Of a stretch of 64,000 bases of DNA, positions 1-10,947 are shown piece after piece (the first letter of the stretch is position 1; every line of letters begins with the position of its first letter). A model generated the notes under the pieces. That model had not been told where the DNA came from, did not search any database, and saw only the letters and a list, made by a program, of their open reading frames with translations. This DNA comes from Argentina anserina (lineage: Eukaryota; Streptophyta; Magnoliopsida; Rosales; Rosaceae). The translations under genes and the position numbers were made by a program. The stretch spans positions 12,090,001 through 12,154,000 of the forward strand of contig NC_065877.1 in the NCBI RefSeq assembly GCF_933775445.1, in the 5' to 3' direction.

Positions 1-2105
1 TGCGGGTACGTGGAAGCGCGGAAGTGATTTTTTTGAATTTTTTTAGAAGCGGGTACATTTTGAAAGCGTCCTAATAAAATAATATATATTTATATCTAAA
101 AATATATTATATAAAACAATAAATTAATTACTAAAACATTATAGAAGAACAATATGATAGAAAATTATCCCAATAAACATTTTGTAATTGTCTAGAATAA
201 ACAACACAAACACTTGAATAATTAACATGATAACCAAAAATGATGCGCATCACCTTTCAGTTAATCCATCATCCACCTGACGAGCTCTCTAATCACACTG
301 ACCAAGTGTGTGAAATCAAAAATGTATGTATTTACATTTTGCAATAAGCGGCGCACCCTGAAGCTGAATGACTTTGTGCTCTCTCTCTGAGCTTCATCTT
401 AGTCTAGCCCAAAAATCCACAACATTGATTTTTTACTTATCTAGTTTTCAATTAGTATCTTGCTCCAAATCAAACTCATGTATAATCTTATATACCCTTG
501 TTGTCTTACACAAAATTAAAAGCTCAAACAAATCATCAAATCTCATTCAACTTGCTTGAACGACTCTTCAACTATATATTTTATGGGGTTTTATTCAATT
601 CTAGATTTTGATTTATCTTCATGAATTATCGAGTCCTTAGAATATGTAGATTTTAAGAGGAATTTATATTAGAGCCGGAAAATAGAGAAGAAAACTATAA
701 AAACTCAACAATTCTCGCGCTTCGACGGCGTTTCCAACCCTGAAGCTTGCGCTTCGACGACGCTTCCAAAATCTTCTTTTTCGGAACCGCGCTTCCGCTT
801 TCGATTCCGATTCCAAAGCTGGAATCAGACCTCCAGTGAATCTTCCGTGCATCGTAGATTGCTACCATTATATGGACTTACCATAACATTCATGCCCCCA
901 ATAGCCCTATATTGTATTAGCCCAAAGAGACCAAGACGTGTAAGTCTTTAAGACTAACCAACATCTTTTTTTGGACTATGTGCTATTTCTTTTGGCATAT
1001 GTGCTATAAAATACAAATGAATAAAAAACTTTAATAAAATAATAAAGTGTAAGAGGTTTAATTGTTTGATCCTTTTCTTTTTTTGCTAAGTTTTTTTTAT
1101 ATAAAATATATTATAATTTATTTTTGAAATATTATTCGAACTATATTGAATAGTTTAAAGAAACAACAATTGTCTCTAATGTTAATTTTTTATTTTTTTT
1201 ATTACGTCCCCAATAAATGAAGTATTGAGTCCGCCACTGTTTGTGTGGGGCTGGATTATTGATTGTTTTAGTCACTAGTTGAGCTAAAACGTGAAGGGTA
1301 ACATATGAAGTAGGAGAGTAGCTCTTGCCAGTGCGCATTAGGGCATGGATGAAAGAAAAGACCAAAATGGGTGGGGAGATTGGAAAAAGACAGAAACTGC
1401 ATGCCCATATCCGAAATAGTTGAAAAGTTAGGGGCAGAATTCCAGAGCCGCTGATAGAAAAAACAAGAGACGAAAAATACAAGAGGAATCGCCAATCCGC
1501 GCCTTTATTTGTCTTTAAACAAAAATTTCATTTTATATATTAATAGCATTTTCCTGATAACACTAACGATTTGTTGATTATTGACGTTGAATAATTACGT
1601 CTCATCCGACCCTAACTACCACGTACCCAAAACTTGGTGATGCTGAATTCATGACATCTGGCCACCTCCTCCTTATTCGCTTCTTTTTAACCCGCCGTCT
1701 AGGGGAGAGTGAGTCACTTCCATTTTGCCCAAATTTTCTGGTGGTTCATGTTTGGCTTAGATCGAACACTTTTTGGTAATTTTCCCTTTTCTTCTTTTTT
1801 CTTCTTAATTTAATTAAACTCATCAGGAATTGAATTAATTATGAATGAGAGACAAAATGTATTTAGATGTGGATTTTTCTATTTTCATTGAACTATTTAC
1901 TTAAAATATTGAATTATAACAGCTCCGTTCAAGTCTTCTTGTGAGTCTTATTTTAATATGAATTTACTTCGTGTTAGGAAATGCTTATAGTCTTTTTGTC
2001 CTAAAATAATACTAATTACGATTGATTTTGTTATTTACCATCGGATTCAGAATAAAATTCATTTAATTACTAAAAGACCCCTATATATATCAAGTCACTT
2101 GTATC
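1..2105. other. AT-rich intergenic DNA with GC-richer patches, no gene recognised
   Basis: No open frame here has a recognisable domain. The first 60 bases and the stretch around 700-850 are GC-richer and share short words of the type gcgcttcc/ggaagcgc in opposite orientation. This would fit the ends of a degraded DNA transposon, but I could not define termini or a target-site duplication. The rest is AT-rich. Confidence 0.4.
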
Positions 2106-2429
2106 GTGTTTGGATAGAGAAAAATAATGAGGAATTTAATTAAATTCCAGAAATTTGAAATTCCTCATTCTATTTGGGTTGAAATTCTAAGGAAACTATT
2201 TATTGGAAAATATAAGAATTTAAAGCATGTTTTCCCTGTTTATTTTCCATGAAAAAGAGGTGTCATTCTCCAATTCCTAATATTTTCTATGCAATTCTAA
2301 CCTTTTTTTAAATCTAGTGAATACTATCCAAATAAAAGAATTCTTAATTCTTAGAATTTTATATTCTTGAAAATAAAATTTCCATGAAAATAAGATTTAT
2401 ATCAAAATAAGATTATTTTATCCAAACAC
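2106..2429. mobile_element. MITE candidate with GTGTTTGGATA terminal inverted repeats
   Basis: The segment starts with GTGTTTGGATA and ends with its reverse complement TATCCAAACAC. The interior is AT-rich, non-coding and full of short self-complementary pieces (aattcc/ggaatt words). Length is 324 bp. Perfect 11-bp inverted termini on a short AT-rich body are typical of a miniature inverted-repeat transposable element. The flanks do not give a clear target-site duplication, so the superfamily is not assigned. Confidence 0.6.
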
Positions 2430-3808
2430 AGCATTATTTCTTCAACTTACCAATAATGTTATTATGCTACACCAATTTTTAACAGCATAATGACAACAAA
2501 GATCACTACACCAATTTTTTTCCTTTACAATATATAAATAAAAAAATAGAGAATATTAAAAGGGAAATAGAAGAACTCTTGTAAAATATATGTGATTGTT
2601 TTATTTTTGGGTTTTAACAATAATATATATATTCTCAATTTGGGTTAGATAATTTGTAAATATTCTAGTCCTACAACATAGGAACAAAATAGATAAGGAA
2701 GAGTTGTTACACAATTGGGGATAATATATACATAAGAACGATTAAAGCAGACAACAACCAAAAGAAGTGTTGCCCTATCTTTCTCTAGGGTTTGAGGCTG
2801 CGAGTAGAAGATTACGACATAGGCTTTGGCTTTCGTCGGATATGTTACAGTACCTAAATCGTCTTCCAACGGTGGCAGGGGTGGTAGTCAGTGTCGGCGA
2901 GGTTTTGGGAGAGAAGGCGAAGACAACAATAGGCAGTGTTGGTGTCTTCAGCTTCAAGGCGAGGTTCTGATCTACTCTTCAAGGGGGATGATTGTTTTTA
3001 GGTGTGTGGTTTGGAATTTCATTGAAGTTTGGACCAGAGGGCCGCGAGGTCTCAATTGGTCATTGGATAATTGGGTTTGTCAAAACCCAACCAAGGGTTG
3101 CAACGGCAAGAATCTAGTTCTGTTTGGTGAGTAGCAGCGGCGCGCCTCTTTGGATTTCCACAACCTAGGGAGGAGCGGCGGATCGGCAGTGCAAAAGGTG
3201 GTTGCGACAAGTCGGCAAGGAAGTTTCTTTTAGTAGTGCCACCTCTTTGGTATTGATGGAAGGAAAGAGGCAGACTAGGGCTTGGATAGCGGCGGCGATG
3301 GAAGGGAAGAGGAAAACTAGGGCTTGGATATGGGTCTTTGGGCCTGGGTCAAAGTTTGGGGTGTTTGGCCCAATGCCTTGGTTTTCCAACCCAACAGGGA
3401 ATGAGTTAGCTTTAAATTGGGTTATGTTTTTTAACTCACGTCTGATAAATGCTTGTCATGTTTCTTAGTTGTGTTTGTATTGTTGCTTGTGCAACAATTG
3501 CGTGTTTTTGACATGTGATGGTACATGCAATATTTGGCATTTTAGAGATGAGAACCAATGTTTGTATTAGACTTGCTTAAATGCGAGCGGAAGTATCTTG
3601 TAATGAGTTATGAATGCCTACATATGAATTGGTTATTTTCCCTGCCAACTTCATGTGCATTGGTGCTGCGTAGTTCTTGCCTAAATTTCAGCAAGTTCTA
3701 TTAATGAATGAACTTCTACCTTAAAAAATGGAAATATTCTTAATTGCATTAGGGTAGTTTTGGTAACAAAAAATAATACTCACCTCCCCCGGCCTCTTTG
3801 TATCAAGT
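2430..3808. other. Intergenic, possible transposon leader sequence
   Basis: A GC-richer block at about 2770-3380 resembles untranslated or 5' leader sequence: short overlapping frames on both strands and none with a domain. It is followed by ordinary AT-rich DNA. The stretch near 3690-3730 ends in a short A-run after an 'attaatgaatgaac' type sequence, as at the 3' end of some LINEs. This is weak. I see no supportable gene. Confidence 0.3.
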
Positions 3809-3958
3809 TAGGGTGTTTGTCAGGAATCGATTCCTAATGAAGAGGTGAGACCCACATTAAATCAATTTCGTTAATATGTTAGTAAACAATGAAATTCTCT
3901 CAATCCAGAATCAATCCATCAATTCTCAATTCAATTCCAAGTTAGTAAACATGTCCTA
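3809..3958. mobile_element. Small hAT-like MITE candidate
   Basis: The left end reads TAGGGTGTTTG and the right end, reverse-complemented, reads TAGGACATGTTTA. These are imperfect inverted termini starting with TAGG, as in many hAT MITEs. The body (about 150 bp) has inverted copies of ggaattg/caattcc type words. The possible 8-bp flanking duplications (tatcaagt and tatttttc) agree at only about half the positions. The call therefore rests mainly on the termini and size. Confidence 0.45.
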
Positions 3959-4289
3959 TATTTTTCTAAAGTAAGATTCATTCACTACATGTCGTCATTC
4001 ATAACACCGTTGAGTAAAGAATTGGTGGGTGAACAAAAAGATTTACATAGGGATGCATAACTTATTACAATTAATCAGCTCGCATATAACAAATATAAAT
4101 TTTATATCTCAGACGCTCTAAACGCCTATAACATGTTGAAAACACTCAATTATAACGCACACAATAACATAGTCACACAAGTTAAACATGAAATAGGCAC
4201 CGCGTTTTTTTATTTGGTGGGGGAAATTAAACATTGTATGCGTCGTCGCATTCGACTCTTTCATAGGAGAGTGCGCTCTATATGGTGTC

Positions 4290-4950
4290 ATGAGCACGCT
4301 GGTGGAGGTGCAAGATAGAGGATATAGGCATCTCTTTACTTTCTCAAATGAATGTAATCTTAACGGGGTAAAGAAGAAGGGGACCATGGAGCTTCAGACG
4401 CACCATGATTTTGCTCAACGACTACAACGCTTTTTCTAAAATCATTGTCATCCTCCTTGATTTTGTTTGGATTTGAATAGAGATCAGGCAAGTTCCGATG
4501 GCTTACGACATATGCTAGGACAAGATTGGTTAGGGAAACCATTGGACCGATGTTGCAGGTTGATCAGGGAAGTTTGAACCGCAATACGGTTAGGGCTAGG
4601 GTCTCATTGCCTCTCTACGACCTTCTACGCTTTAATTGGCGTTTGCGTGTATCTCCTGAGGATGTTATCGTCGTGGAATACAAGTATTAGTGCCTGCTTG
4701 GTCGTTGTAGAACCTGTCCAACAATCAATCACATATGCAAACCATGTCAGGCTGAACAAGAAGAAAAGCAGCAACCTACTCTGGCCAACGCTACTTTTAT
4801 CTGAACAATTCCGGCAATATTTTTTCGTGCTAATGGCCAAGCTATCCTGAAAACTCCTATCTTGCCGGCTCCTCTTCCCCAAGAGAAACATCAAGTTACT
4901 ATTATGGAGATTCCTGAATTCCCATTGCTATCAAGTGACCTAAATTTGTT
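4290..4950 (+). pseudogene. LINE ORF1 (gag-like, DUF4283 plus zinc knuckle) remnant
   Basis: Conceptual translation across several frames gives the pattern of the DUF4283 domain of plant L1-type LINE ORF1. A 'HLFTFSNE' stretch is followed by 'GPWSFRRTMILLNDY' around 4320-4425. A 'RETIGPMLQVD' piece around 4530-4570 comes next. A CCHC zinc knuckle of the form CRTCPTINHICKPC lies around 4700-4745. Frameshifts and stops interrupt every frame, so it cannot encode a protein. In intact elements this protein binds element RNA in the ribonucleoprotein particle. No endonuclease or reverse transcriptase domain follows downstream, so only the ORF1 part survives. DUF4283 also occurs in a few host zinc-knuckle proteins, but the decay favours a LINE origin. 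Confidence 0.65.
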
Positions 4951-6029
4951 GTGCGCATGAGGAGGCAGTGGAGTCGCCGAGTATATCGCTCAGCAAGCGA
5001 GCTAGGCATTGTCTGGAGATAATGGTTCCTTTCAAGCCGAGTCCAAGGAAGCTGGACGTCAAAATATCGGCATAAGCAACTTGAAGATTATAAAATCCGG
5101 CAATCCAAAGAAGAGGGGTCAACCCCGTGGCAGCCGCAACGAACCAAAGGAACAGAAGGGGGAGGTGACTGAAGAGTTTCAAGGATGATGGTGGTGGAAT
5201 TGGTCTTATGGTTGACCAGTGGAGGAGTAGCCTCCTAATGCTCCTAGGAAAAGATCTCGAACTCTCCTATTCGTTTTTTGTTGCTCAAATAAAGATACAC
5301 CACAAGGTCTGAGGCCTGACAACAATGGGATCGAGGCAATCACAGCACACAAGTTCTGCAATCATAGTATCTAAGCAAGAAGTGAAAGTGGTTGGGGATA
5401 ACGTAGAGCTTTAGATTTCAATCGTGGTCAAGTAAATTTTGTTGACAGTTGACACTGTTTAAAAAAATATCCAAAAACCTAGCAAATGATGAACCATAAT
5501 CAACTATAGCGCTTCTACAGCTGATAATGGTTCATAGATTATAAATTCAATAGATTAACAGTTTACATATAATCGTCTTTAACAAATATTTCCGCATTGT
5601 TTAAAACATGTTCTTAAAACATTTCTGTTCTTCTCATGCTCTAACTTCTCCGCCGTGTGAGACTGAGGGGGTAATTTGACTAATTTCATTGCAGTCTTTG
5701 TTCATTCTATTTCGACATCAAGAATAAACTTCTCCACATTTTAACATCACAATCCAACTAGCATTTAGTAAGGTGAATAAGTGATTAAAGCTCGAACCAC
5801 CTTCCCCTTTGATTAAATCTACTAATTAGACCCTAAACTTAAATCCACCTTCCCCTGATGTTCGTAATGCAGTAACAATATTAACAATATAAACCGTATA
5901 CAATGTGATTCAACATGTCAGTAACAATTATATACCAGTTATTCTCATCTACAACTCCCCCAAGTGTAATGGGGTTCCCAACTCAAATCATGTATCTCCA
6001 AATAAGAAGCAAAAGGGTTGGAAATGAGG
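4951..6029. other. Decayed LINE-derived and intergenic sequence
   Basis: The first few hundred bases probably continue the decayed LINE ORF1 tail (proline- and serine-rich frames with stops). From about 5300 the sequence is AT-rich intergenic DNA that forms the 3' flank of the mTERF gene on the other strand. No further gene is seen. Confidence 0.35.
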
Positions 6030-7058
6030 TTATATTGTTTCATTGTTTAAATCATCAGAAATGGAATTTGTACACCACAAAGGAGAACTTCTCAAGGGGA
6101 TAGAAGAATTACAACAAACCTCCAATCTCTCCCGGAACTTGGCCTCACTTGTCTTTAACAAAACCGGCAACGGGAAGCAGACGCCCTTGTCCACACACCT
6201 CTGGTGCCTCGGCCGAATCCGATTCTCTAAGCTAAATGAGAAGTAGTGGGGAAACTCTTTCAGCTCCTTCAACTCCCTCCCCATTTCGACAACAAAGTAG
6301 TTGAACTTGGGCTCGAAGTTCTGCTCAATGCTGTAGCAGAACAGCTGCGGGAACCGACGGAACATGACCAATGCGTCCCGGCGAGAGAACCCGATTTTCT
6401 CGAGGTAGTCGACGCGGGGCTGGAGCTTGTCCTCGACGCTGCAGGAGAGCAGGGAGGTGTGTTTGTTGACGTCGGCAATGCCGATGGACTGGAGGAAGTA
6501 TAGGGTGGGGCGGAGGCGGTGCTTGACGCTGGAGGCGAGCAACCTGGGGCGTCGGTTGATGACGCGCTTGAGATCGGAGCCGTTGACGCGGGCCTCGCGG
6601 AGGAGGAAGGTGAAGACGGGGACGATGTCGGAGACGCGGGAGGCGAGGATTTCGGGGCACATGCCGACGAGGCGGCGGAGCTCGAGGGTGGAGAAGCCGA
6701 AGGAGGTGAGGAAGTGGACGGTGGATTTGAGGTCGGGGAGGGGGAAGGAGAGGATGGGAGGGTGGTGGTGGAGGAGGGAGAAGAGGTCGAGGCCGATGGA
6801 GTCGAGGTAGAGGGCTTTGTCGTGGAAGTCGGAGGGGGGAGGAGGGGAGTGGGGTTTGATGGGGGAAGGGGATTTGGTTTTGGTTTTGGAGAGAGTAGGG
6901 AAGGGAGGGGTTTTGGGGGAGTGGTGGTGGTGGAAGGAGGAGGAAGGGTCATGGTGGGAGGAGGAGGAGGATTGGAATTGGGATTTGGGGTTTGGGTTTG
7001 GGGTGGGGAGGGAGAAGGGTTTGGGGTTGGAGGTGGAGAGGAAGTGGGTTTCTTGCAT
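6030..7058 (-). CDS. mTERF-domain protein, chloroplast type
   Basis: Single-exon gene of 342 residues. Members of the plant mTERF family bind organellar nucleic acid and act in transcription termination, splicing or ribosome assembly; this one is probably plastidial. Residues 1 to about 75 are rich in Ser, Pro and His with few acidic residues, as expected for a transit peptide. From about residue 85 the protein is a series of roughly 30-residue helical mTERF repeats with the usual spaced Leu/Pro pattern, such as 'LRRLVGMCPEILASRV', 'LKRVINRRPRLLASSV' and 'ALVMFRRFPQLFCYSI'. The 'EFPHYFSFSLENRIRPRH' block is typical of the chloroplast subgroup that includes Arabidopsis SOLDAT10 and its relatives. 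The start is the first in-frame ATG after a stop. The first half is markedly GC-rich in the coding strand. It is divergent from the BAS1 gene, with about 1.16 kb between the two starts. The family call is certain; the exact orthologue is not. Confidence 0.93.
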   Translation of the reverse strand: MQETHFLSTSNPKPFSLPTPNPNPKSQFQSSSSSHHDPSSSFHHHHSPKTPPFPTLSKTKTKSPSPIKPHSPPPPSDFHDKALYLDSIGLDLFSLLHHHPPILSFPLPDLKSTVHFLTSFGFSTLELRRLVGMCPEILASRVSDIVPVFTFLLREARVNGSDLKRVINRRPRLLASSVKHRLRPTLYFLQSIGIADVNKHTSLLSCSVEDKLQPRVDYLEKIGFSRRDALVMFRRFPQLFCYSIEQNFEPKFNYFVVEMGRELKELKEFPHYFSFSLENRIRPRHQRCVDKGVCFPLPVLLKTSEAKFRERLEVCCNSSIPLRSSPLWCTNSISDDLNNETI

Positions 7059-8221
7059 TGGGATGGTTGTTGATGTTGCTGGTGGTGGTGCTGCAACTGG
7101 TCATGGCTGAGATAGGGGGGAGGAGGAGGAGAAGAAGAAAGGGGAGGACATGAGTGATGTGGTGAGGATAAGGCCTAAATTGCTCCAACAATTTGTAATA
7201 TTTGGTCTCGGCATTCTGATTGGTCAGTGAGGACTGCTTGCTATCTCAAAGTGACTAAATTAATCTGAGCAGCAAAACAAAACAAAAGTACAAAACAGCA
7301 AACAGAGAACCTTATTGGAGTTAAGGCCCAGCCCCAACTCTAGCGTGTCTGTCTAGTCGGGAAGCTGAACTTTACTTTTCATTTTACAGTTCACACAATA
7401 TTTCTTTTTTAGCTAGCTTGAATCTTGTCCTTTGGAGTTAGAAAAAAAAAACCAAAAATACATTTAGGTTTGGACATTCTCCAAAAGTTTTATCATCAAA
7501 CTTTCTTAAAATACTTGCACTTTGGTTTTTGCAAAGATTACCTTTTGATGTGGAACTAATGTTTGAACGGTTTAAACCACGGAGACCATTGACAAGAATA
7601 TGCCATACCGGTTTGGACAAAACATTATTTTGTTCCAAGTATTGCTCCTCTTCTTTTATATGAAACCTAGCATTTATTATGTAATCATAATCATTAGAGT
7701 TATAGTGTATTTTTTATATAATAACCAAATTTATTTAATGTAATTTAATGGTTCATTCAAGTTTGTATAAGTGCACTTCGGTGCTATGAATCATCTCTCT
7801 CCCACCATTGTACCATTTATGTACATTTCACCACTTTGTAAAACGCTAACTGATTCAGCAATTTCCGACATTTTTATCATGATTATGGTGTTGTCGTATT
7901 GGACTCCTTTCCTGCTCATGCTACTACCGCTTCTTTTGTTTATGATCTCCAACAGATCTCACTCATCCTATAGGCTATAGCAAACTTAGTTTTTCTCTAC
8001 ACATGGAGGTGCAAACCCAAAAAAAAAAAAAAAAAAAAAAGAGACTAGATCTCCGGTTGCCCAAAATATATGGAGCCGGTTGGCCCGGTTCAACCCAGTC
8101 CACCAAACCCTCGTACTACTTATCCTCTCACTCTCGTCTCCTGCCATTTCTCCACCTTAAGAAGAACAACACTCACTGTGACTGACTGATAGTCTCAGTC
8201 TCTCACCTACCTTCCAATCCC
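7059..8221. promoter_or_regulatory. Shared 5' region between divergent mTERF and BAS1 genes
   Basis: This 1.16-kb gap must hold the promoters of both neighbouring plastid-protein genes. It contains a purine-rich tract close to the mTERF start (about 7115-7150) and an A20-22 homopolymer at about 8020-8041. The pyrimidine-rich 8095-8221 stretch is probably the BAS1 5' leader. I see no binding site that I can name with confidence. The A-tract could be a retroposition scar, but no element body precedes it. Confidence 0.5.
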
Positions 8222-10366
8222 ATGGCTGCCTCCACCGCTCTCATCTCCTCCACCCCTCGCGTCTTCTCCTCCTCCTCCTCCACCAAATCCTCCTTCTCCA
8301 AGCCCCAATCCCGAACCCTAACTTTCTCCAAATCCTTCTCCGGCCTCCGCCTCCCCTCCGCCTCTCGCTCCCTCTCCCTCTCCCGCTCCGCCAAGACCTT
8401 CGCCGTCAAAGCTTCTGTAAGTTTTAAGTCTCTAATTTCCTAATGGATTGTGACGTCATGTTTAATTTGGTTTAGTTTTTTTACCTTGTAAACAGGCTGG
8501 GGAGCTCCCGTTGGTCGGCAACGTCGCACCGGATTTCGAGGCCGAGGCTGTTTTTGACCAGGAGTTCATCAATGTGAGAGTATCGTTTTCTCATGAATTC
8601 ATACCGATATGTAGTTTTGCTGTTTGTTGAAACTGAAACGGTGTGCGATTTCAGGTTAAATTGTCTGACTACATTGGGAAGAAATATGTGATTCTGTTTT
8701 TCTATCCGTTGGATTTCACATTTGTTTGCCCAACAGGTTTGTTTGTTTCGACTAGTTCGCACTCATTCTTACAAAGTTAAAGGTTTTCAGGGGGATTTTG
8801 GATGATGAATTTAACTTCTATGTGTTTTTCAGAGATTACTGCTTTCAGTGACCGCCATGCTGAGTTTGAGGCAATCAACACTGAAATCTTGGGTGTTTCA
8901 ATCGACAGTGTGGTATGTTCATTTTCTGCTCTGTCTGTCTCTATAATGTACATTGTTAATCTTAGAGTGCATTATCGGAATTGCCTGCTGGTTTGTTCGG
9001 TTGACATTTCATAAAAAGTCAATGTTCCGCATATGCATATGTTATGACTTGTTTCATAGTTTGTCTGCTGCAGCATATTGCAATGAGTCAATATTCCATG
9101 TATCCGCATGTTATACCTTATTGTTCAATGTTTGGGTATTTTTGCACAGAATGTCAATATTCTGCGTATCTACATGTGATGAATTTTTCAGTGTTTCCTT
9201 TGTGGTAGCATATCACAGTTGGTCAATGCTCTGCATTTCTCCATGTCAGAACTTGGTTCAATCTGCTGGCCTGTTTTAGCGGATTACGAAGAGTCAATAT
9301 TCTGCATACTCACACTCACTTGTTTCATGTTTGGATTTGTTGTTGCATTCTACAAAAGTCAGTAATTCAATATGACTAAGTGAGGAATCAAGTCAGCCTT
9401 GACGATAGTGACACACTGACACTAACCAGTTGAATTTGCTGATTATCAACTAGGAATCATAATAGAAGTTACATTTGCATTGGGTTGAGCCAAAAGGCCA
9501 ATTGTCAGTGTTGGCAAAGAAGAATGTCTTACTCTTGTAGATAAGGTTGGAAATTAATAGCTTACAAGAAATAATATCTAAGGTTGGACCAAAAGGAATA
9601 ACTAAGGTTGGCAAGGCTAGGGAACTGTGTTCTTGATTCCGTAATTTTAAAATAACTGTCTTGCTCATGTGTCTGTATCTAAACTTCCACATCCAATTGT
9701 TCCAACATTCCTCTTTGATACTATCTTGGCCTTACATTGTCATTTTCTCTTGTAGTTTTCGCATCTTGCATGGGTCCAAACAGATAGGAAATCGGGCGGT
9801 CTTGGTGACTTGAAGTATCCATTGGTCTCTGATGTCACCAAATCAATCTCAAAGTCTTACGGTGTTTTGATCCCAGACCAGGTATGATATGATAATTGGT
9901 TCTGAACTTAATGAAGTACAAATTTTGGGTGATTTTGATATCTGGATTATAAATTTTTTTTTGGATTTGCTGTGATAGGGAGTTGCACTGAGAGGACTCT
10001 TCATCATTGACAAGGAAGGTGTTATCCAACACTCCACCATCAACAATCTCGCCATCGGCCGTAGCGTAGATGAGACCAAGAGAACACTACAGGTAAACAG
10101 TTTCTTTGAGGCCAAGATGGAAATTGGGATGACTTTTGGCATCCAAATTGTGTGTATATGTTAAGAGTTTGTTCATAATTATGTTGATATTGCTTGTTTT
10201 AATTGGATTATTTCGCTGTGTTTTTCTTTGCATGGATTGGATCCTGCAGGCCTTGCAGTTTGTGCAGGACAACCCTGATGAGGTTTGCCCCGCTGGGTGG
10301 AAGCCTGGGGAGAAGTCAATGAAGCCAGACCCCAAGCTCAGCAAAGAGTATTTCTCTGCAATATAG
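8222..10366 (+). CDS. BAS1: Chloroplast 2-Cys peroxiredoxin (BAS1 type)
   Basis: Seven exons: 8222-8416, 8496-8573, 8655-8736, 8833-8912, 9756-9881, 9979-10092 and 10250-10366, all with GT..AG introns and in-frame joins, giving 263 residues. The enzyme reduces hydrogen peroxide and alkyl peroxides in the stroma, using thioredoxin, NTRC or CDSP32 as reductant. Residues 1-65 are a Ser/Thr/Arg-rich transit peptide ending 'AVKAS'. The mature part starts near '[11 protein letters not shown]'. The peroxidatic Cys lies in 'FVCPTE' (codon for E split by intron 3). The resolving Cys is in 'EVCPAGW'. The '[10 protein letters not shown]' block and the C-terminal 'YF' (in KEYFSAI) are the features of peroxiredoxins sensitive to over-oxidation. 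Length matches the plant family (about 260-270). Intron 4 is large (843 bp) and carries a degenerate tandem repeat. A poly(A) signal AATAAA lies about 100 bp after the stop. Confidence 0.97.
9018..9370. repeat. Degenerate ~70-bp tandem repeat in BAS1 intron 4
   Basis: A phrase of the form 'gtcaatattctgcatat' recurs at 9018, 9087, 9153, 9222 and 9293, spaced 69, 66, 69 and 71 bp apart. Copies are diverged but keep the same order of words, including a preceding 'gcatat' and a following 'catgt' or similar. The array fills about 350 bp of the 843-bp intron. No coding function is implied. Confidence 0.75.
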
Positions 10367-10469
10367 TGGAAACATATCTATGTGAGATAGGAAGGTGTAA
10401 AACGAGTTTTGTATTCGTGTAATGTCCTATTCTAGAGTTCTTGGTGAACTTTGAGCAGCGAATGTGAAG

Positions 10470-10475
10470 AATAAA
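10470..10475 (+). promoter_or_regulatory. Poly(A) signal AATAAA for BAS1
   Basis: Canonical AATAAA about 104 bp after the BAS1 stop codon, followed by 'tgtattg' about 6 bp on. Spacing and composition fit a plant 3' UTR. Confidence 0.55.
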
Positions 10476-10947
10476 CCCAATGTATTGAACTTGCCCAGTT
10501 TTCAGCGCATTCTAGTATACGATTTCGTTCATCTCACCTTTGTTTCTTTTAGCATGTCCTTATTGTTATGGTCCAACTGTGCCATACTTGTAAGAGCAGC
10601 AGTACTATGGAACCATGCAGTGTAACATTATCTTATCAGAAAATTGTAAGGTGGAAAGCGAATGAAAGTCTTTACCTTTTCTTTCGTTATTCAGTATTTC
10701 GCAATCTGAAACAGAATCGAAAGATTAAGGTTGCCAAATTTATTCACTAGTTCTTGTTCAAGAAGGCAGTCTAAATATAACATAACTGCGTAGTTGCATA
10801 CACTGCAACAATAATTTAACGTTGGAGTTTGGCAGTGAATTATATCCATTCAAACAGGTGGCCCTTATCAATTTCTCTATCCAATAGCTAGATCCTTCTG
10901 AATTAGGTAGTGATTTCTTTCCAAGAAGATTTGGAAGGAGGAGAGGG

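Noticed and set aside
664..852. 62-codon frame rich in Arg and Glu near the left edge
   Set aside because: Generated by repeated gcgcttccg-type words; no domain.
6269..7110. Several long open frames on both strands overlapping the mTERF gene
   Set aside because: They are Ser/Pro- or Gly/Glu-rich shadows of the GC-rich mTERF coding strand with no domain; only the 342-codon frame has mTERF repeats.
8953..9279. 108-codon open frame in BAS1 intron 4
   Set aside because: It lies wholly in the intron with the tandem repeats and has no similarity to a known domain.
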